Assembly: GCF_047675955.1 (NCBI RefSeq)
Contig: NC_132923.1
Location: 88,471,137 to 88,535,136, forward strand
DNA from: Chlorocebus sabaeus
Lineage: Eukaryota; Chordata; Mammalia; Primates; Cercopithecidae
Direction of reading: 5' to 3'
Length of the DNA stretch: 64,000 nt
Shown here: piece by piece, positions 47,690-59,463 of the stretch
Position numbering within the stretch: position 1 is the stretch's first letter
How the letters are laid out: each line of letters starts with the position of its first letter
Translations under genes and position numbers: made by a program
Notes under the pieces: generated by a model
Told to the model about the DNA's origin: nothing
Database searches by the model: none
Seen by the model: the letters and a program-made list of their open reading frames with translations, nothing else

Positions 47690-47757
47690 ATAAAGTTACT
47701 TAACATTAACATTAACTTAACATTACTTAACAGTAACTTAACATTACTCTCATTACC
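47690..47757. repeat. Degenerate TAACATTAACTT tandem
   Basis: acttaacatta recurs at least four times with small changes over about 65 bp. Confidence 0.85.
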
Positions 47758-47799
47758 AAATTACTTCTGCTTTTGAGGGGAAAAACATATAAGACAATT

Positions 47800-49436
47800 C
47801 AAGAAGGGAGTGTTATCAATAAGATAGTAGAGTAGGAGACCCTGGCCCTCAACCCCACAAACAGCAATATGATAGACATCCAGGAATGGAAATAGCTGTG
47901 GGAGGGCTTTGGAGTCCAGATAAGAAGCTGCGGCAGCATAGTAGAGCAAAAAAGCAAAGCAAAACCAAACCAAAACAACAACAACAAAAACAAGAATAAC
48001 CACACAGAATGGGTATGAAGAAGTCTCATTTTATCTTTATCATATCATCCGTCAGGCTGGCACAGCTCATTACCAAGTGTTACCCTCACAGGTGAAAATG
48101 AGAACAGGGTGTGTCCAGCTTCTTCACACTTTGTGAGTACTACCCAAAAGATCCACATTGGTTTTATCCCACTCAAATTCCTGGTAAGACTGGCATAGCT
48201 GCTAGCAGGCTAACTGGAAGCAGCTAGGAATAAAGAAGAAGGACAGAGGGCATTGTGTCAGCCATGTGGCAGGGGATACCATGGTTCACCTGGTGTTCAG
48301 ATGACCCCAGCACCCTTCTCCACTGAAGACCTCCAAGTTGGCTCGGAATTTCCATGGCTTTCTCCTTTATGGACCCCAGATGACTAGGCTATTTTTACCT
48401 CCAGTAGAGCTGCCCCAACCAGCGCCTCTGTGGGCACTGGGAATCAGTGCAGTCACTGCATGCATGGCTGCAGTTGGCACCTACCCACTAGCCCCAGTTT
48501 TAACCACCACATTCATCTGTGACCAACTCTCTTGGGCATGTGCATGCACACAACTGGCCCTGGCTGTTAACCACAGTGCATGGAAGCACTGCTTATTTGC
48601 ACTACTCCGTGCATGCCCTTACCCAGCTCTCACGACCGCACATATGCCTGCTATTGGCTTTGGCTGTTGCAGCCACATATGCACAGGTGGTCTGCACTGC
48701 TTGCTGCACATATGCCTGCCCATGGCCACCTCTTGCCACCACATATACACCTGCTGCTGGTCTTGGTTGTCAGTGCCACAGGCACACATGCCAGCAACTC
48801 TCCTATTGTGTGCACCCCTAGCTCTCCCCAGTCTTCACTGCCAACTTTGGCATTATCTATGCAGGTGCACTTGCTGCTATACCCAGTGGCACCACTAAGG
48901 ACCCCAGCAGCCCTCATGGGCACCACAAAACCCCCACAACATTCACAGCTGAGGACTACATAGTTGCCAAATGTTGTGGACGCTGGCTACTTCAGCTCCT
49001 GTGCCACTGCTCCTGTCCCTCCTGGACACAGAGCTGTTATAGGTTACTGCAATTGGCACTTCACATGCCACTAGACTCAGTGTCACAGCATATTTCTGCT
49101 CCCCCTCTCAGTGAAGAACTTTTCTTACCAAAGATGGTCTGGAAGAGGTAAGTGCTGCTTCAGATGCACTGACACCAATGCAAAGATAAAAGAAGTATGA
49201 AAATTCAGAAAACTATGACACCACCAAAGGAACACAAACTTATAGTAACTGACCCCAAAGAAATGGGCATTCATGAGTTATCTGCTAAATAATTTAAAAT
49301 AATTGTCCTTTAGAAGTTTGGTGAGCTACAAGACAACACAGGTAAACAATATAACAAAATTAGGAAAACGGTGACAAAATGACAACTTCAACAAAGAGAT
49401 TTGAAAAAACCGTAAACATAAAAAAAGAAGCAACAG
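47800..49436 (+). mobile_element. Old L1 5' UTR and ORF1-upstream region, sense
   Basis: 'gataagatagtagagtagga' like the start of old L1 5' UTRs, then a C-rich block with repeated cacatatgcctgc-like units (48480-48800), then purine-rich ORF1-proximal DNA. The same element resumes at 53246 after a younger L1. Confidence 0.7.
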
Positions 49437-50612
49437 GGGAAAATGGTGACTAGGAGGCAGGACTAACTTGGAGCTTCCACTCTGATGGATACAGCAGTGT
49501 GTGGAGAGCCACAGCATGAACTCTTGCTCTTAGAACTACTGCAGGAACATACTAGGAAAGCCTAGAGAATCCACAGACCCTTTGAAGGAAGTGGACTGCC
49601 ACTGCAGGCTCCCTGGGACAGCCAAGGAACTGTGGTGAGTCTGCTTGCTTTCTCAGCTGGGAAGCTTGTAGCCTGAGGCAAGTTCTCAGCCCTGCTCACC
49701 GGCTGCCTGGAAATAAACTATTGGGTGAGGGGGGCAGGTGGGCACAGTGGGAGTGAGACTAGCCTTTTGGTCTGCGAGCTGTGTGGAAGCTGGTTGAGGC
49801 CGGTGGCTGCCGACTTTCCCCCACTTCCCTGGTGACCTGTGTGATGTAGCAGAGATAGCCATATTCCCCCTGGGAACATAACTGGCCTGGGAACCATACC
49901 CCCATCCCCCACAACAGCTGCAGCAAGCCCAGCCCAAGGAGAGTCTGAGCTCAGACATGCCTAACCCTGGCCACACCTGATGATCTTTCTCTACCTGCCC
50001 TGGTAGCCAAAGGCAGGGGACATAATCTCCTGGGAGCTCTACGGCCCTGCCTACCACATGATCCTCCCCATACAACCACAGCTGATACGCTTTTGAAAGT
50101 GCCACCTCCTGGCTGGAGGCCAACACAAAACCAGTGAACCTAACAAAAATACAACCAAAGACCCTCATGGCGTCTACTTCACTCCCCTGCTGCCTCCACT
50201 GGAGTAGCTGCTGGTATCCATGGCTGAGAGACCTGAAGATGGATCACATCACAGGACTCTATGCAGACACTCAACAGTACCACCCTGGAGCCTGGTAGCT
50301 CTGCTGGGTGGTTAGATCCAGAAGAGAAGTAACAATAACTATAGTTATGTTCTCAGGAAGCACCATCCGTAGGGGAAAGGGGAGAGCATCACATAAAAGG
50401 AGCACCCCGTGGGACAGAAGAATCTGAATAGCAGCCCTTGAGTCCCAGATCTTCCCTCTGACATAGACTACCCAAATGAGAAGGAACCAGAAAAACAATT
50501 CTGGAAATATGACAAAACAAGTTTCTCTAACACCCCCAAAAGATCACACTAGCTCACCATGGATGGTTCCAAAGCAAGACAAAACCTCTAAATTGCCAGA
50601 AGAATAATTCAG

Positions 50613-50905
50613 GGCCGGGCATGGTGGCTCACGCCTGTAATCCCAGCACTTCGGGAGGCTGAGGCAGGCGGATCACGAAATCAGGAGATCGAGAGCATCC
50701 TGGCTAACATGGTGAAACCCTGTGTCTACTAAAAATAAAAAATAAAAAAATTAGCTGAGTATGGTGGTGGGCGCCTGTAGTCCTAGCTACTAGGGAGGCT
50801 GAGGCAGGAGAATGGCGTGAACCCGGAAGGCAGAACTTGCAGTGAGCCGAGATAACGCCACCGCACTCCAGCCTGGGCAACAGAGCAAGACTCTGTCTAA
50901 AAAGA
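50613..50905 (+). mobile_element. AluY-like element, sense
   Basis: 'ggccgggcatggtggctcac' to 'gcctgggcaacagagcaaga' with an AAAAAGAAGAAA tail. It sits at the 5' UTR to ORF1 border of the sense L1. Confidence 0.92.
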
Positions 50906-52204
50906 AGAAAAAGATTTCAGAAGGTCAACTGTTAAGCCAGTCAAGACAAGAGAAATGGGAAGTCCAACTTACAGAAAAAAAAATCTGATATAAGATACAA
51001 ATGGAAAAATCTCCAATGAAATAGATAACATAAACTAAAAACAGTCACAATTTCTGGAAATCAAGGACACACTTAGAGAAATGCAAAATACACTGGAAAG
51101 TCTTAGCAATAGAATCGAACAAATAGAAGAAAGAACTTTAGAGCTCGTAGACAAGACTTTCAGATTATCCCAATCTGACAAATACAAAGAAAAAAGATTT
51201 TTTAAAAAATGAACAAAGCCTCCAAGAAGTTTGGGATTATGTTAAATGACCAAACCTAAGAATATTTGGTTTTCCTGAGGAAGAAGATAAATCTAAATGT
51301 TTGGAAAACATGTTTGAGGGAAAAATTGAGGAAAACTCCCCCAGCCTTGTTAGAGATCTAGGAATTCAAATACAAGAAGCTCCGAGAACACCTGGCAAAT
51401 GAATTACAGAAAGCTCATTGCCTAGGCATATACTCATCAGGTTATCTAAAGGCAAAACTAAGCTGTGAGCTGTGAGGCAAATGCATCAGGTAACCTATAA
51501 AGTAAACCTATTGGATTAATAACAGATTTCTTGGGAGAAACCCTACAAGCTAGAAGGGATTGGGGTCCTCTCTTTAACCTCCTGAAACAAAACAATTATC
51601 AGCCAAGAATTTTGTATCCAGTGCAACTAAGCTTCATAAAGGAAGGAAAAATACGACTATTTTTCATTTTCATACAAGAAAATGCTGAGAGAATTTGCCA
51701 CTACCAAGCCAGGACTACAAGAACTGATAAAAGGAGCTCTAAATCTTGAAAGAAATCCTTGCAATGCACCAAAATATAATATCCTTAAAGCATAAATCTC
51801 ACAGGATCTATAAAACAATAACACAATTAAAAACAACAACATAATATTCAGGCAAGAAATATCATGATGACTAGAATAACACCTCACTTCTCAATACTAC
51901 CATTAAATGTAAATGGCCTAAATGCTCGACTGAAAAGATACAGAATGGTAGAATGGATAAGAACTCACCAACCAGTATATGCTGTCCTCAAGAGACTCAC
52001 ATAAACTTAAGGTAAAGGGGTGGAAAAACATATTTCATGCAAATGGACACCAAAAGTGAGCAGGAGTAGCTACTCTTATATCAGACAAACTTTAAAGCAA
52101 CAGTAAAGACAAAGAAGGACAAAGCAAGCCAAAACATAAAGTGGGGAAAGGACACCCTATTCAACAAATGATGCTGGGATACTTGGCAAGCCACATGTAG
52201 AAGA

Positions 52205-52591
52205 ATGGAACTGGATCCTCATCTCTTACCTTATAGAAAAATAAACTCAAGATTGATCAAAGACTTAAATCTAAGACCTGAAACCATAAAAATTCTAGAA
52301 GATAGCATTGGAAAACCACTTCTAGACATTGGCTTAGTCAAAGACTTCATGACCAAGAACCCAAAAACAAATGCAACAAAAACAAAGATAAATAGATGGG
52401 ACTTAATCAAACTAAAAAGCTTCTGCACAGCAAAAGAAATACTCAGCGGAGTAAACAGACAACCCACAGAGTGGGAGAAAATTTTCACAATCTGTACATC
52501 CAACAAAGGACTAATATCCAGAATTTATAAGAAACTCAATCAAATCAGCAAGAACAAAACAATCCCATCAGAAAGTGGGCTAGGGACATGA
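52205..52591 (+). pseudogene. L1 ORF2 C-terminal remnant
   Basis: Open block of 128 codons: MELDPHLLPYRKINSRLIKD...LVKDFMTKNPKTNATKTKIN...KSFCTAKEILSGVNRQPTEW. It is the ORF2 region downstream of reverse transcriptase. Further C-terminal sequence continues to about 53050 with frameshifts. Confidence 0.87.
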
Positions 52592-54029
52592 ATAGACAAT
52601 TCTCAAAAGAAAATATACAAACAGCCAACAAACATGAAAAAATGCTCAACATCACTAATTATCAGGGAAATGCAAATCAAAACCACAATGCAATACCACA
52701 TAATTCCTGCAAGAATGACCATAATAATAATAAAAAAATAGATGTTGACATGGATGTGGTGAAAAGGGAACACTTGAACACTGTTGGTGGGAATGTAAAC
52801 TAGTACAACCACTATGGAAAACAGTGTGGAAATTTCTTAAAGAATTAAAAATAGATCTGCCATTTGATCCAGCAATCTCACTTATGGGTATCTACCCAGA
52901 GGAAAAGAAGTAATAATATGAAAAAGGTACCTGCACACACATGTTTAAAGCAGCACAATTTGCAATTGCAATAATATGGAACCAGCCCAAATGCCCTTAA
53001 TCAACAAGAGGATAAAGAAAATGTGGTATGTGTATATGGAATACTACACAGTCATAAGAAAGATACAAGGGACTGGGATTCAGGGAAAATGTTGGGGTCA
53101 GAGGATGAGGGACAAAAGACTATACATTGGGTACAGTGTACACTGCTTGGATGACAGGTACCCCAAAATCTCAGAAATCACCACTAAAGAACTTATTCAT
53201 GTAACCAAACACCACCCATTTCCCCAAAAACCTATTGAAATACAAAAGAAACAATTTCTGGAGCTGAAGAATTTAACAATTGAGCTGAAAACATTAGAAA
53301 GTTTCAACATGAGACTCAAGCAGAAGAAAAGTGTGTGCTCAAGGACAGGTTATTTGAAACTACCCAGTTGCAAGAGAAAAAAGAGAAAGGAATGAAAAAG
53401 AGTGAAGAAAGCAGAGGAGATTTTTGTAACACATTATCAAGTAAATCAGTATATACATAATGAGAATTCCCAAGGGGGGAATGAAAACAAGGAGAGAAGC
53501 TTATTTAAAGATATAATAACTGAAAATTTTGAAAATCTGGGAAAAGAAACAGACATCCAGACTCAAGACACCCATAAAGCCCTGAATAGGTTGAACATAA
53601 AAGAAATCTACACTGAGAGACATTATAATTAAACTATCAAAAATCAGAGACAAAGAATGTTAAAAACATTATGAGAAAAACAATTTGTCATATACAAGGG
53701 AACCTCTGTATTACTGTCAGTTCATTTCTCAACAAACCTTGCAGGCCAGGAGAATAGGTTTATATAAGCAAAGCACTGAAAGGAAAAAAGAAAACAACAA
53801 CAACAACAATAAAAGCTATCCGCTGCAAAACTGTCCTTTAAACATGAAGAGAAATAAAGTATTTCCCAGATAAAATCCGAAGGAGTTGGTCACCCGTAAC
53901 CCTCCATTACAAGAAATGCTTTTAAAAGATTTTCCAACAGAATAGAATATTTTCTATTTCCAATGGAATAGAAAACATGCTAAATAGAAACATAATAGCA
54001 TATGAATGCATAAATCTTACTGATAAATG

Positions 54030-54118
54030 TAAGTGTATATATAATAGATTATATAATTAAATGTAAATGTATATATAATATATTAGTGTGTGTGTATATA
54101 TATAGAGAGAGAGAGAGT
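54030..54118. repeat. TA/GA-rich simple repeats
   Basis: atgtatatataata units are repeated twice, then gtgtgtgtatatatata and gagagagagagag. Confidence 0.9.
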
Positions 54119-54276
54119 GTCAAATACAGGATAACATAACACTGTAATGATGGTGTGCAGATTACCCATAATCCTAAAAGCCAAAAAGACAAAAGCATTA
54201 AGAATAATTATAACCACAAAAATTAGATAACATATTCACCATATAAAAAGCAGTAAACTCTGACTTCAAGAACACA

Positions 54277-54575
54277 AGTTGACCAGGCATGATGGCTCAC
54301 GTCTGTAATCCCAGCACATTGGGAGGCCAAGGCAGGAAGATTGCTTGAGCTCAGGAGTTTGAGACGAGCCTGGGCAACATTGTGAAACCTGCTCTCCCAA
54401 AAAATACAAAAATTTTTCAGGCATGGTGGCGTGCACCTGTGGTCCCAGCTATTTGGGTGGCTGAGGTGGAAGGATAGCTTGAGCCCTGAAGGTTGAGGCT
54501 ACAGTGAGCTGTGATTGCACCACTGCATTCCAGCCTGGGTTACAGAGCAATACTGTATTAAAAAAAAAAAAAAAA
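54277..54575 (+). mobile_element. AluJ-like element, sense
   Basis: 'ccaggcatgatggctcacgt' to 'gcctgggttacagagcaata' and a 15-A tail; the 'attgcttgagctcaggagtt' form indicates an old Alu. Confidence 0.9.
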
Positions 54576-55817
54576 TTACGTGTGGGTAGGTGTAAAAGTG
54601 TAAACATTTTGTATGCAATTGAGCTTAAATTGTTACTAAAATAAATGTTTATAAACACAAAAATTTATTCAAGCCTCATGGAAACCTCAGAGGAAAAGAA
54701 CCTAAAGTAGATACATAAAAGATAAAGAAAAAATAACCAAACTAAATCACTACAAAAAATAAGTAACAGAAGACAGGAAGAAACGAACAAAAGAACCACA
54801 ACACTGACAAAAAACAGCAAAACAGACAAAAAAAATGAGGGAAGTTTATAGTGTTAAATGCCTACACTAAAGAAGAAATATTTCAAATAACCTAACATTA
54901 CAACTCAAGGAATAGAAAAAGAACAAATTAAACACAAATTTAGCAGAAGGAAATAGTAGAGATTAAAGCAGAAATAAACAAAATAGAGGATAGAAAAACA
55001 ATACAAAATATTCAGCAAAACAAAGAATTGGTTTTTTGAAAAGATAAATCAGCAGACTAAGAAAAAGAATACTCAAAAATTAAGTCAGAAATTAGAGGAG
55101 ACATTACAACAGATAACAAATTAAAAGACTCATAAAGTACTATTATGAATAATTAAACATCAATAAATTAGATAACCTATAATAAATGGATAAATTCCTA
55201 AAAACTTACAACATAACAAAACTGAATCAAGAAGAAAGGAGCCTAAACAGACCAATAACAAATAAGGAGACAGAATCACTAATTAGAAACCTTCCAACAA
55301 GGCCCAGGACTAAATGGGTTCATGGGTAAATTATACCAAACATTTAAAGGAGAACTAATACTAATGCTTCTTAAACTTTCAATAATTAGAAAAGGGAAAA
55401 CACTCCCAAACTCACTTTATGAGGCTAGCATCATTGTGACCCAATTCCAAAGACACTTCAAGAAAACAGCCAGTATCTCTGATTAACATAGATGTGGAAG
55501 TCCTCAATAAAATAGTGGCAAACTGAATTCAATGGCATATTACAAGGATCATACACCACAACCAAGTGATATTTATCCCTGGGATGCAAGGATGGTTCAG
55601 CATACTAAAATAAATAAATGTGATACAGATTAACAGAATGAGAGACAAAAAACCTACGATCATCTCAATATACGCAGAAAAAGCGCTTGACAAAATTCAA
55701 CAAACTTTTATGATAAAAACTTCAAACAAAATAGATATACAAGAAACTTATTTCAACACAATAAAGGCTATATATAAAAAACCCACCACTAACATTATAA
55801 TCAACTGGATAAAGCTT

Positions 55818-55830
55818 AAAACTTTTCCTC
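55818..55830. repeat. Target-site duplication, left copy, of the PTGES3 pseudogene
   Basis: aaaacttttcctc lies immediately before the pseudogene 5' end and is repeated exactly at 57470-57482 after the poly(A). The preceding gctt|aaaa fits L1 endonuclease nicking. Confidence 0.93.
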
Positions 55831-57469
55831 ACGTTCATTCTCCGTCCTCGCGCCCGTTTTCCTACACTTTCCTCTTCTCCCCGACCAGAGGAGCCGCTCT
55901 TTCCGCGCGGTGCATTCTGGGGACCGAGGTCGAGCCCGCCGCTGCCGCCGTAGCCTGAGGGAAGCGAGAAGAAGCCGCCACCGGGGAGAAAACGCGGAGT
56001 CGCCACTGGAGAGAGGTCGACTCCCTAGCAGCAGCAGCCGCCAGAGAGGCCCGCCCACCCGTTCGCCCGTCCCCCTGCCCCGTTCACAATGCAGCCTGCT
56101 TCTGCAAAGTGGTACGATCGAAGGGAGTATGTCTTCATTGAATTTTGTGTTGAAGACAGTAAGGATGTTAATGTAAATTTTGAAAAATCCAAACTTACAT
56201 TCAGTTGTCTCGGAGGAAGTGATAATTTTAAGCATTTAAATGAAATTGATCTTTTTCACTGTATTGATCCAAATGATTCCAAGCATGAAAGAACGGACAG
56301 ATAAATTTTATGTTGTTTACGAAAAGGAGAATCTGGCCAGTCATGGCCAAGGTTAACAAAAGAAAGGGCAAAGCTTAATTGGCTTAGTGTCGACTTCAAT
56401 AATTGGAAAGACTGGGAAGATGATTCAGATGAAGACATGTCTAATTTTGATCGTTTCTCTGAGATGATGAACAACATGGGTGGTGATGAGGATGTAGATT
56501 TACCAGAAGTAGATGGAGCAGATGATGATTCACAAGACAGTGATGATGAAAAAAATGCCAGATCTGGAGTAAGGAGTATTGTCATCACTTGGATTTTGAG
56601 AAAGAAAAATAACTTCTCTGCAAGATTTCATAATTGAGAGAATTCCTGAGTTGATAGCTCTAAAGGCAGATGCTGTATTTGCCTACTTTAACCCATTTTT
56701 CAACCTGTTTGTTTTTTAAAAGGCTTCACTAAGGGTTGATATGTACCATTGTATGGGGCAATTTTAAGTCAGCTAAGGCAATAACCTTATGCATGAACAT
56801 TTCCCAGACTTTCATGAAGCTGTTGAGGTCCTAAGCAATTGATGCAGCTGTTGTGATAAATAGAAACATCTCACCTAAGTCTCCTTTTCTTCATAACATA
56901 GATACTGACATGATAGGAAGCTCTCAGCTTAGGGAAAGATAACTAAATTTTAGATTATGGAACATGGATTCGAAAGTGGCTGGAACAAATTGGCTGACAC
57001 CTTACTGGTAACCTGCTGTTCTCCTGGTGTTCCTTCAGGATTGTTCCACTAAAATTTATTTTTCAAAAAATTTACTTCACATTATTCTATGTAAGTGATC
57101 ACTTGTCAGTGTTCCAGGTGTATCTTAGCTAAAACTAGAGAATGCCCTAACTTAGATGGTTTTTGAAGCCTATACATTTGGTATTGTTTGACCCTTAAGC
57201 TTTTACATCTCTTAGCATGGAGGACGAAGAAAGCTGTACATTGTTGCTTGAGAGTCTGTACATTTAGACCAGATTTTTATTTGCACTGTCAAATATGGCA
57301 AATGAGTTAAAAATGTTTAATACACTATTGGATTTTTTATTTCTTTTTTTGATTCAGCTTATACCAGGGCTGAAAACCTCAATTTATGTTCATGACAGTG
57401 GGGATTTTTTTAAATGTCTACATTCTTTCTAATAAACTGTTGGAAGACTTAAAAAAAAAAAAAAAAAAA
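55831..57469 (+). pseudogene. PTGES3P: Processed pseudogene of PTGES3 (p23 co-chaperone)
   Basis: This is a reverse-transcribed copy of the mRNA for p23, the HSP90 co-chaperone and cytosolic prostaglandin E synthase. The GC-rich 5' UTR (from about 55831) leads into ATG 56089, and MQPASAKWYDRR opens a p23/CS-domain frame. There are no introns. The frame is broken twice: a TAA at 56302-56304 replaces the Ser codon after TDR (residue 72), and the A run at 56549-56555 has one extra A just before the final MPDLE, so the normal stop at 56570-56572 is out of frame. The acidic tail (DEDMSNFDRF, DDDSQDSDDE) is otherwise intact. AATAAA at 57431-57436 and a poly(A) tail of about 20 follow. The copy sits in an old sense L1. 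Both breaks make a full-length product impossible; a 71-residue N-terminal peptide is still open. Confidence 0.97.
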
Positions 57470-57482
57470 AAAACTTTTCCTC
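57470..57482. repeat. Target-site duplication, right copy, of the PTGES3 pseudogene
   Basis: Exact copy of the 13 bp at 55818-55830. After it the interrupted L1 ORF2 sequence resumes (aagatgctcactccctccac). Confidence 0.93.
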
Positions 57483-57551
57483 TAAGATTAGGAACAAGGT
57501 AAAGATGCTCACTCCCTCCACTGCTATTCAGCATTCTACTGGAAGTTCCAG
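57483..57551 (+). mobile_element. Old L1 ORF2 segment between pseudogene and LTR
   Basis: 'taaagatgctcactccctcc' and 'cagcattctactggaagttc' are the ORF2 sequence that normally follows the break at 55817. Confidence 0.85.
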
Positions 57552-57967
57552 TGTGTTAGTTTGTTTTTGAATTGCTATAAAGGAACACCTGAGATTGGGT
57601 AATTTATTAAGAGAAGTTTAATTGGCCCATGGTTCTGCAGGCTGTACAAGCATGGCTTCAGCATCTTCTTCTAGTGGGAACCTCAGGAAGCTCATAATCA
57701 TGGCAGAAAGCGAAGGGAGAGCCGGCAGTGCCACATGGCAAGAAAGGGAGCAAGAGAGAGAGAGATGGGGGAGGCCCCAGACACTTTTAAACAGTCAGGT
57801 CTCATGTGAACTACCTGAGCAAGAACTCACTTATCACCAAGGGGATGGTGCTAAATCATACATGAAGGATATGCCCCTATGATCCAATTACTTGTTACCA
57901 AGCCCCACCTCCAACACTGGGAATCACATTTCAACGTGAGGCTTGGAGGGGACAAACATGAAAACCT
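57552..57967 (-). mobile_element. MaLR LTR (MST/MLT1-like), antisense
   Basis: 'tgtgttagtttgtttttgaa', 'gagattgggtaatttattaa' and 'cccatggttctgcaggctgt' are the reverse of a MaLR LTR; its 5' end lies at 57967, touching the next LTR. Confidence 0.8.
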
Positions 57968-58684
57968 AATATAGTTTGGATGTGTGTCGTCACACAAATC
58001 TTATATTGAAATGTAACCCCCAGTGTTGGAAGTGGGGCCTGGTGGGAGGTGATTTGATCATGGAGGCTGATTTCTCATGAATGGTTTAGCACCATCCCTC
58101 ATGGTACTGTCTCTGTGATAGTGAGTTCTCATGAGATCTGGTCATTTAAAAGTGTGCAGCACCTCCCTGCCCATGCTTTTGACATGTGACATGCCTGCTC
58201 CCCCTTTGATTCTGGCATGATTGGAAGCTTCCTGAGCCCTCCCCAGAAGCAGATGCCACTATCCTTCCCTTACAGCCTGCAAAACAGTGAGCCAAGTAAA
58301 CCTCTTTTTTTTTTTTTTTTTTTTTTGGAGACAGAGTCTCACTTTGTCACCCAGGCAGGAGTGCAGTGGCATGATCTTGACTCACTGCAATTTCCACCTC
58401 CTGGGCTCAAGTGATTCTCTTGCCTCAGTCTCCCAAGTAGCTGGGGCTACAGGTGCCCACCACTGCACCCAGCTAATTTTTTTTGTACTTTAATAGAGAC
58501 AGGGCTTCGCCATGTTGGCCAGGCTGGTCTGGAACTCCTGGCTTCAAGTGGTCTGCCTGCCTTGGCCTCCCCAAAGTGCTGGGATTACAGGCGTGAGCCA
58601 CTGTGCCTGGCCAAACTCTCATTTTTTAAATAAATTACCCAGTCTCAGGTATTACTTTATATCAATGTAAGAAGTGACTAATAC
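57968..58684 (+). mobile_element. MaLR LTR (MST/THE1-like), sense, with an Alu inside
   Basis: Begins 'taatatagtttggatgtgtg', includes 'gtgatagtgagttctcatga' and 'taaattacccagtctcaggt', and ends 'gaagtgactaataca'. No internal retroviral sequence is present. Confidence 0.85.
58303..58612 (-). mobile_element. AluS-like element, antisense, in the LTR
   Basis: Poly(T) of about 23 and then 'ggagacagagtctcactttg' to 'gcgtgagccactgtgcctgg'. aaacctct before and aaactct after are the probable target duplication. Confidence 0.92.
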
Positions 58685-59463
58685 AAAACCATATCACCTA
58701 GCCAGAATAATCTGGCAAAATTTTAAAAAGGCATCTAAAATTGGAAGGACAATATAAAATTATCTCTATTTACATTTGGCATGATCATATGTATAGAAAG
58801 CCCTAAAGACTCTACAAAAAAGCTGATAGAACTAATAAATTCAATAAAGTTACAGGATACAAAATCAACACATAAAAAAATCATTACTTCTATACCCTAA
58901 CAACTATCTGAAAGGGAAATATAAAAAGCAATCCCATTTACATTAACAACAAAAAGAGTAAAATACTTAGGAATTAACCAAAGAGATGAAAGACTTTAAC
59001 GCTGAGAATTATAAAACATTGATGAAAGAAATTTAAAAAGACACAAATAGAAAGACATCCTATATTTATGGATTAAAAGACTTAATATTTTTAAAATGTC
59101 TGTACTACCCAAAGCAATCTCCATATTTAATGCAGTTCTTATCAAAATCCCAATGGCAATTTTTTTTTTTTTTTTTTTTACAGAAAAAGAAAAATCAATC
59201 CTAAAATTCATACGAAACTTAAAAAGTCCCCAAATAGCCAAAGCAAGGAAAAGGAAGCTGGAGGTATCACATGTCCGGACTTCAGATTTTATTACAAAGC
59301 TATAATAAAACAGTATAATACTGGCATAAAAGCAGACACATAGACCAATGGAACAGAATAGGGAGCCCTGAAATAAACTCATGCATATATGATCAACTAA
59401 TGTTCAACAATGGTGTCATGAATACAAAATGTGGAGAGGATAGTCTCCTCAAAAATGATGTTG
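58685..59463 (+). mobile_element. Old L1 (continued), sense, ORF2
   Basis: 'aaagccctaaagactctaca', 'cccatttacattaacaacaa' and 'caagaatggagg'-type order (here 'caatggaacagaatagggag') is ORF2 downstream of RT. It contains a T run at 59159-59180 and ends where the next L1 begins. Confidence 0.85.

Larger units (their letters stand above)
49437..53245 (+). mobile_element. Younger L1 (L1MA/L1PB age), sense, internally deleted
   Basis: The 5' UTR starts 'aaaatggtgactaggaggca' and the 3' UTR ends near 53245 ('cccaaaaacctattgaaata'). Flanks aaaagaagcaac (49425-49436) and aaaagaaacaat (53242-53253) look like a target duplication. ORF1 remnants lie at about 50980-51760. ORF2 starts near 51895 (TLPLNVNGLN-like) but jumps at about 52125-52140 from the endonuclease to the C-terminal region, losing the reverse transcriptase. 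Net of the Alu it is about 3.5 kb. Confidence 0.85.
53246..55817 (+). mobile_element. Old L1 (continued), sense, ORF1 and ORF2 5' half
   Basis: ORF1 marks: SLFKDIITENFENLGKETDI (53402-53632) and the 'cctccattacaagaaatgct' end. ORF2 marks: 'caggactaaatgggttcatg', 'gatgcaaggatggttcagca', and SIYAEKALDKIQQTF (55620 onward, the RT motif with Asp changed to Tyr). The PTGES3 pseudogene splits it at 55818. Confidence 0.8.

Noticed and set aside
48338..48963. Overlapping 186- and 127-codon frames, Cys- and His-rich
   Set aside because: Several frames are open at once over the repetitive C-rich L1 5' UTR, a composition effect with no domain and no splice context.
49686..50168. 160-codon minus-strand frame
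   Set aside because: Lies within the 5' UTR of a sense L1 on the opposite strand; GC-rich chance frame.
55722..56235. Arg- and Gly-rich frames on both strands over the PTGES3 5' UTR
   Set aside because: Result of high GC content in the copied 5' UTR.
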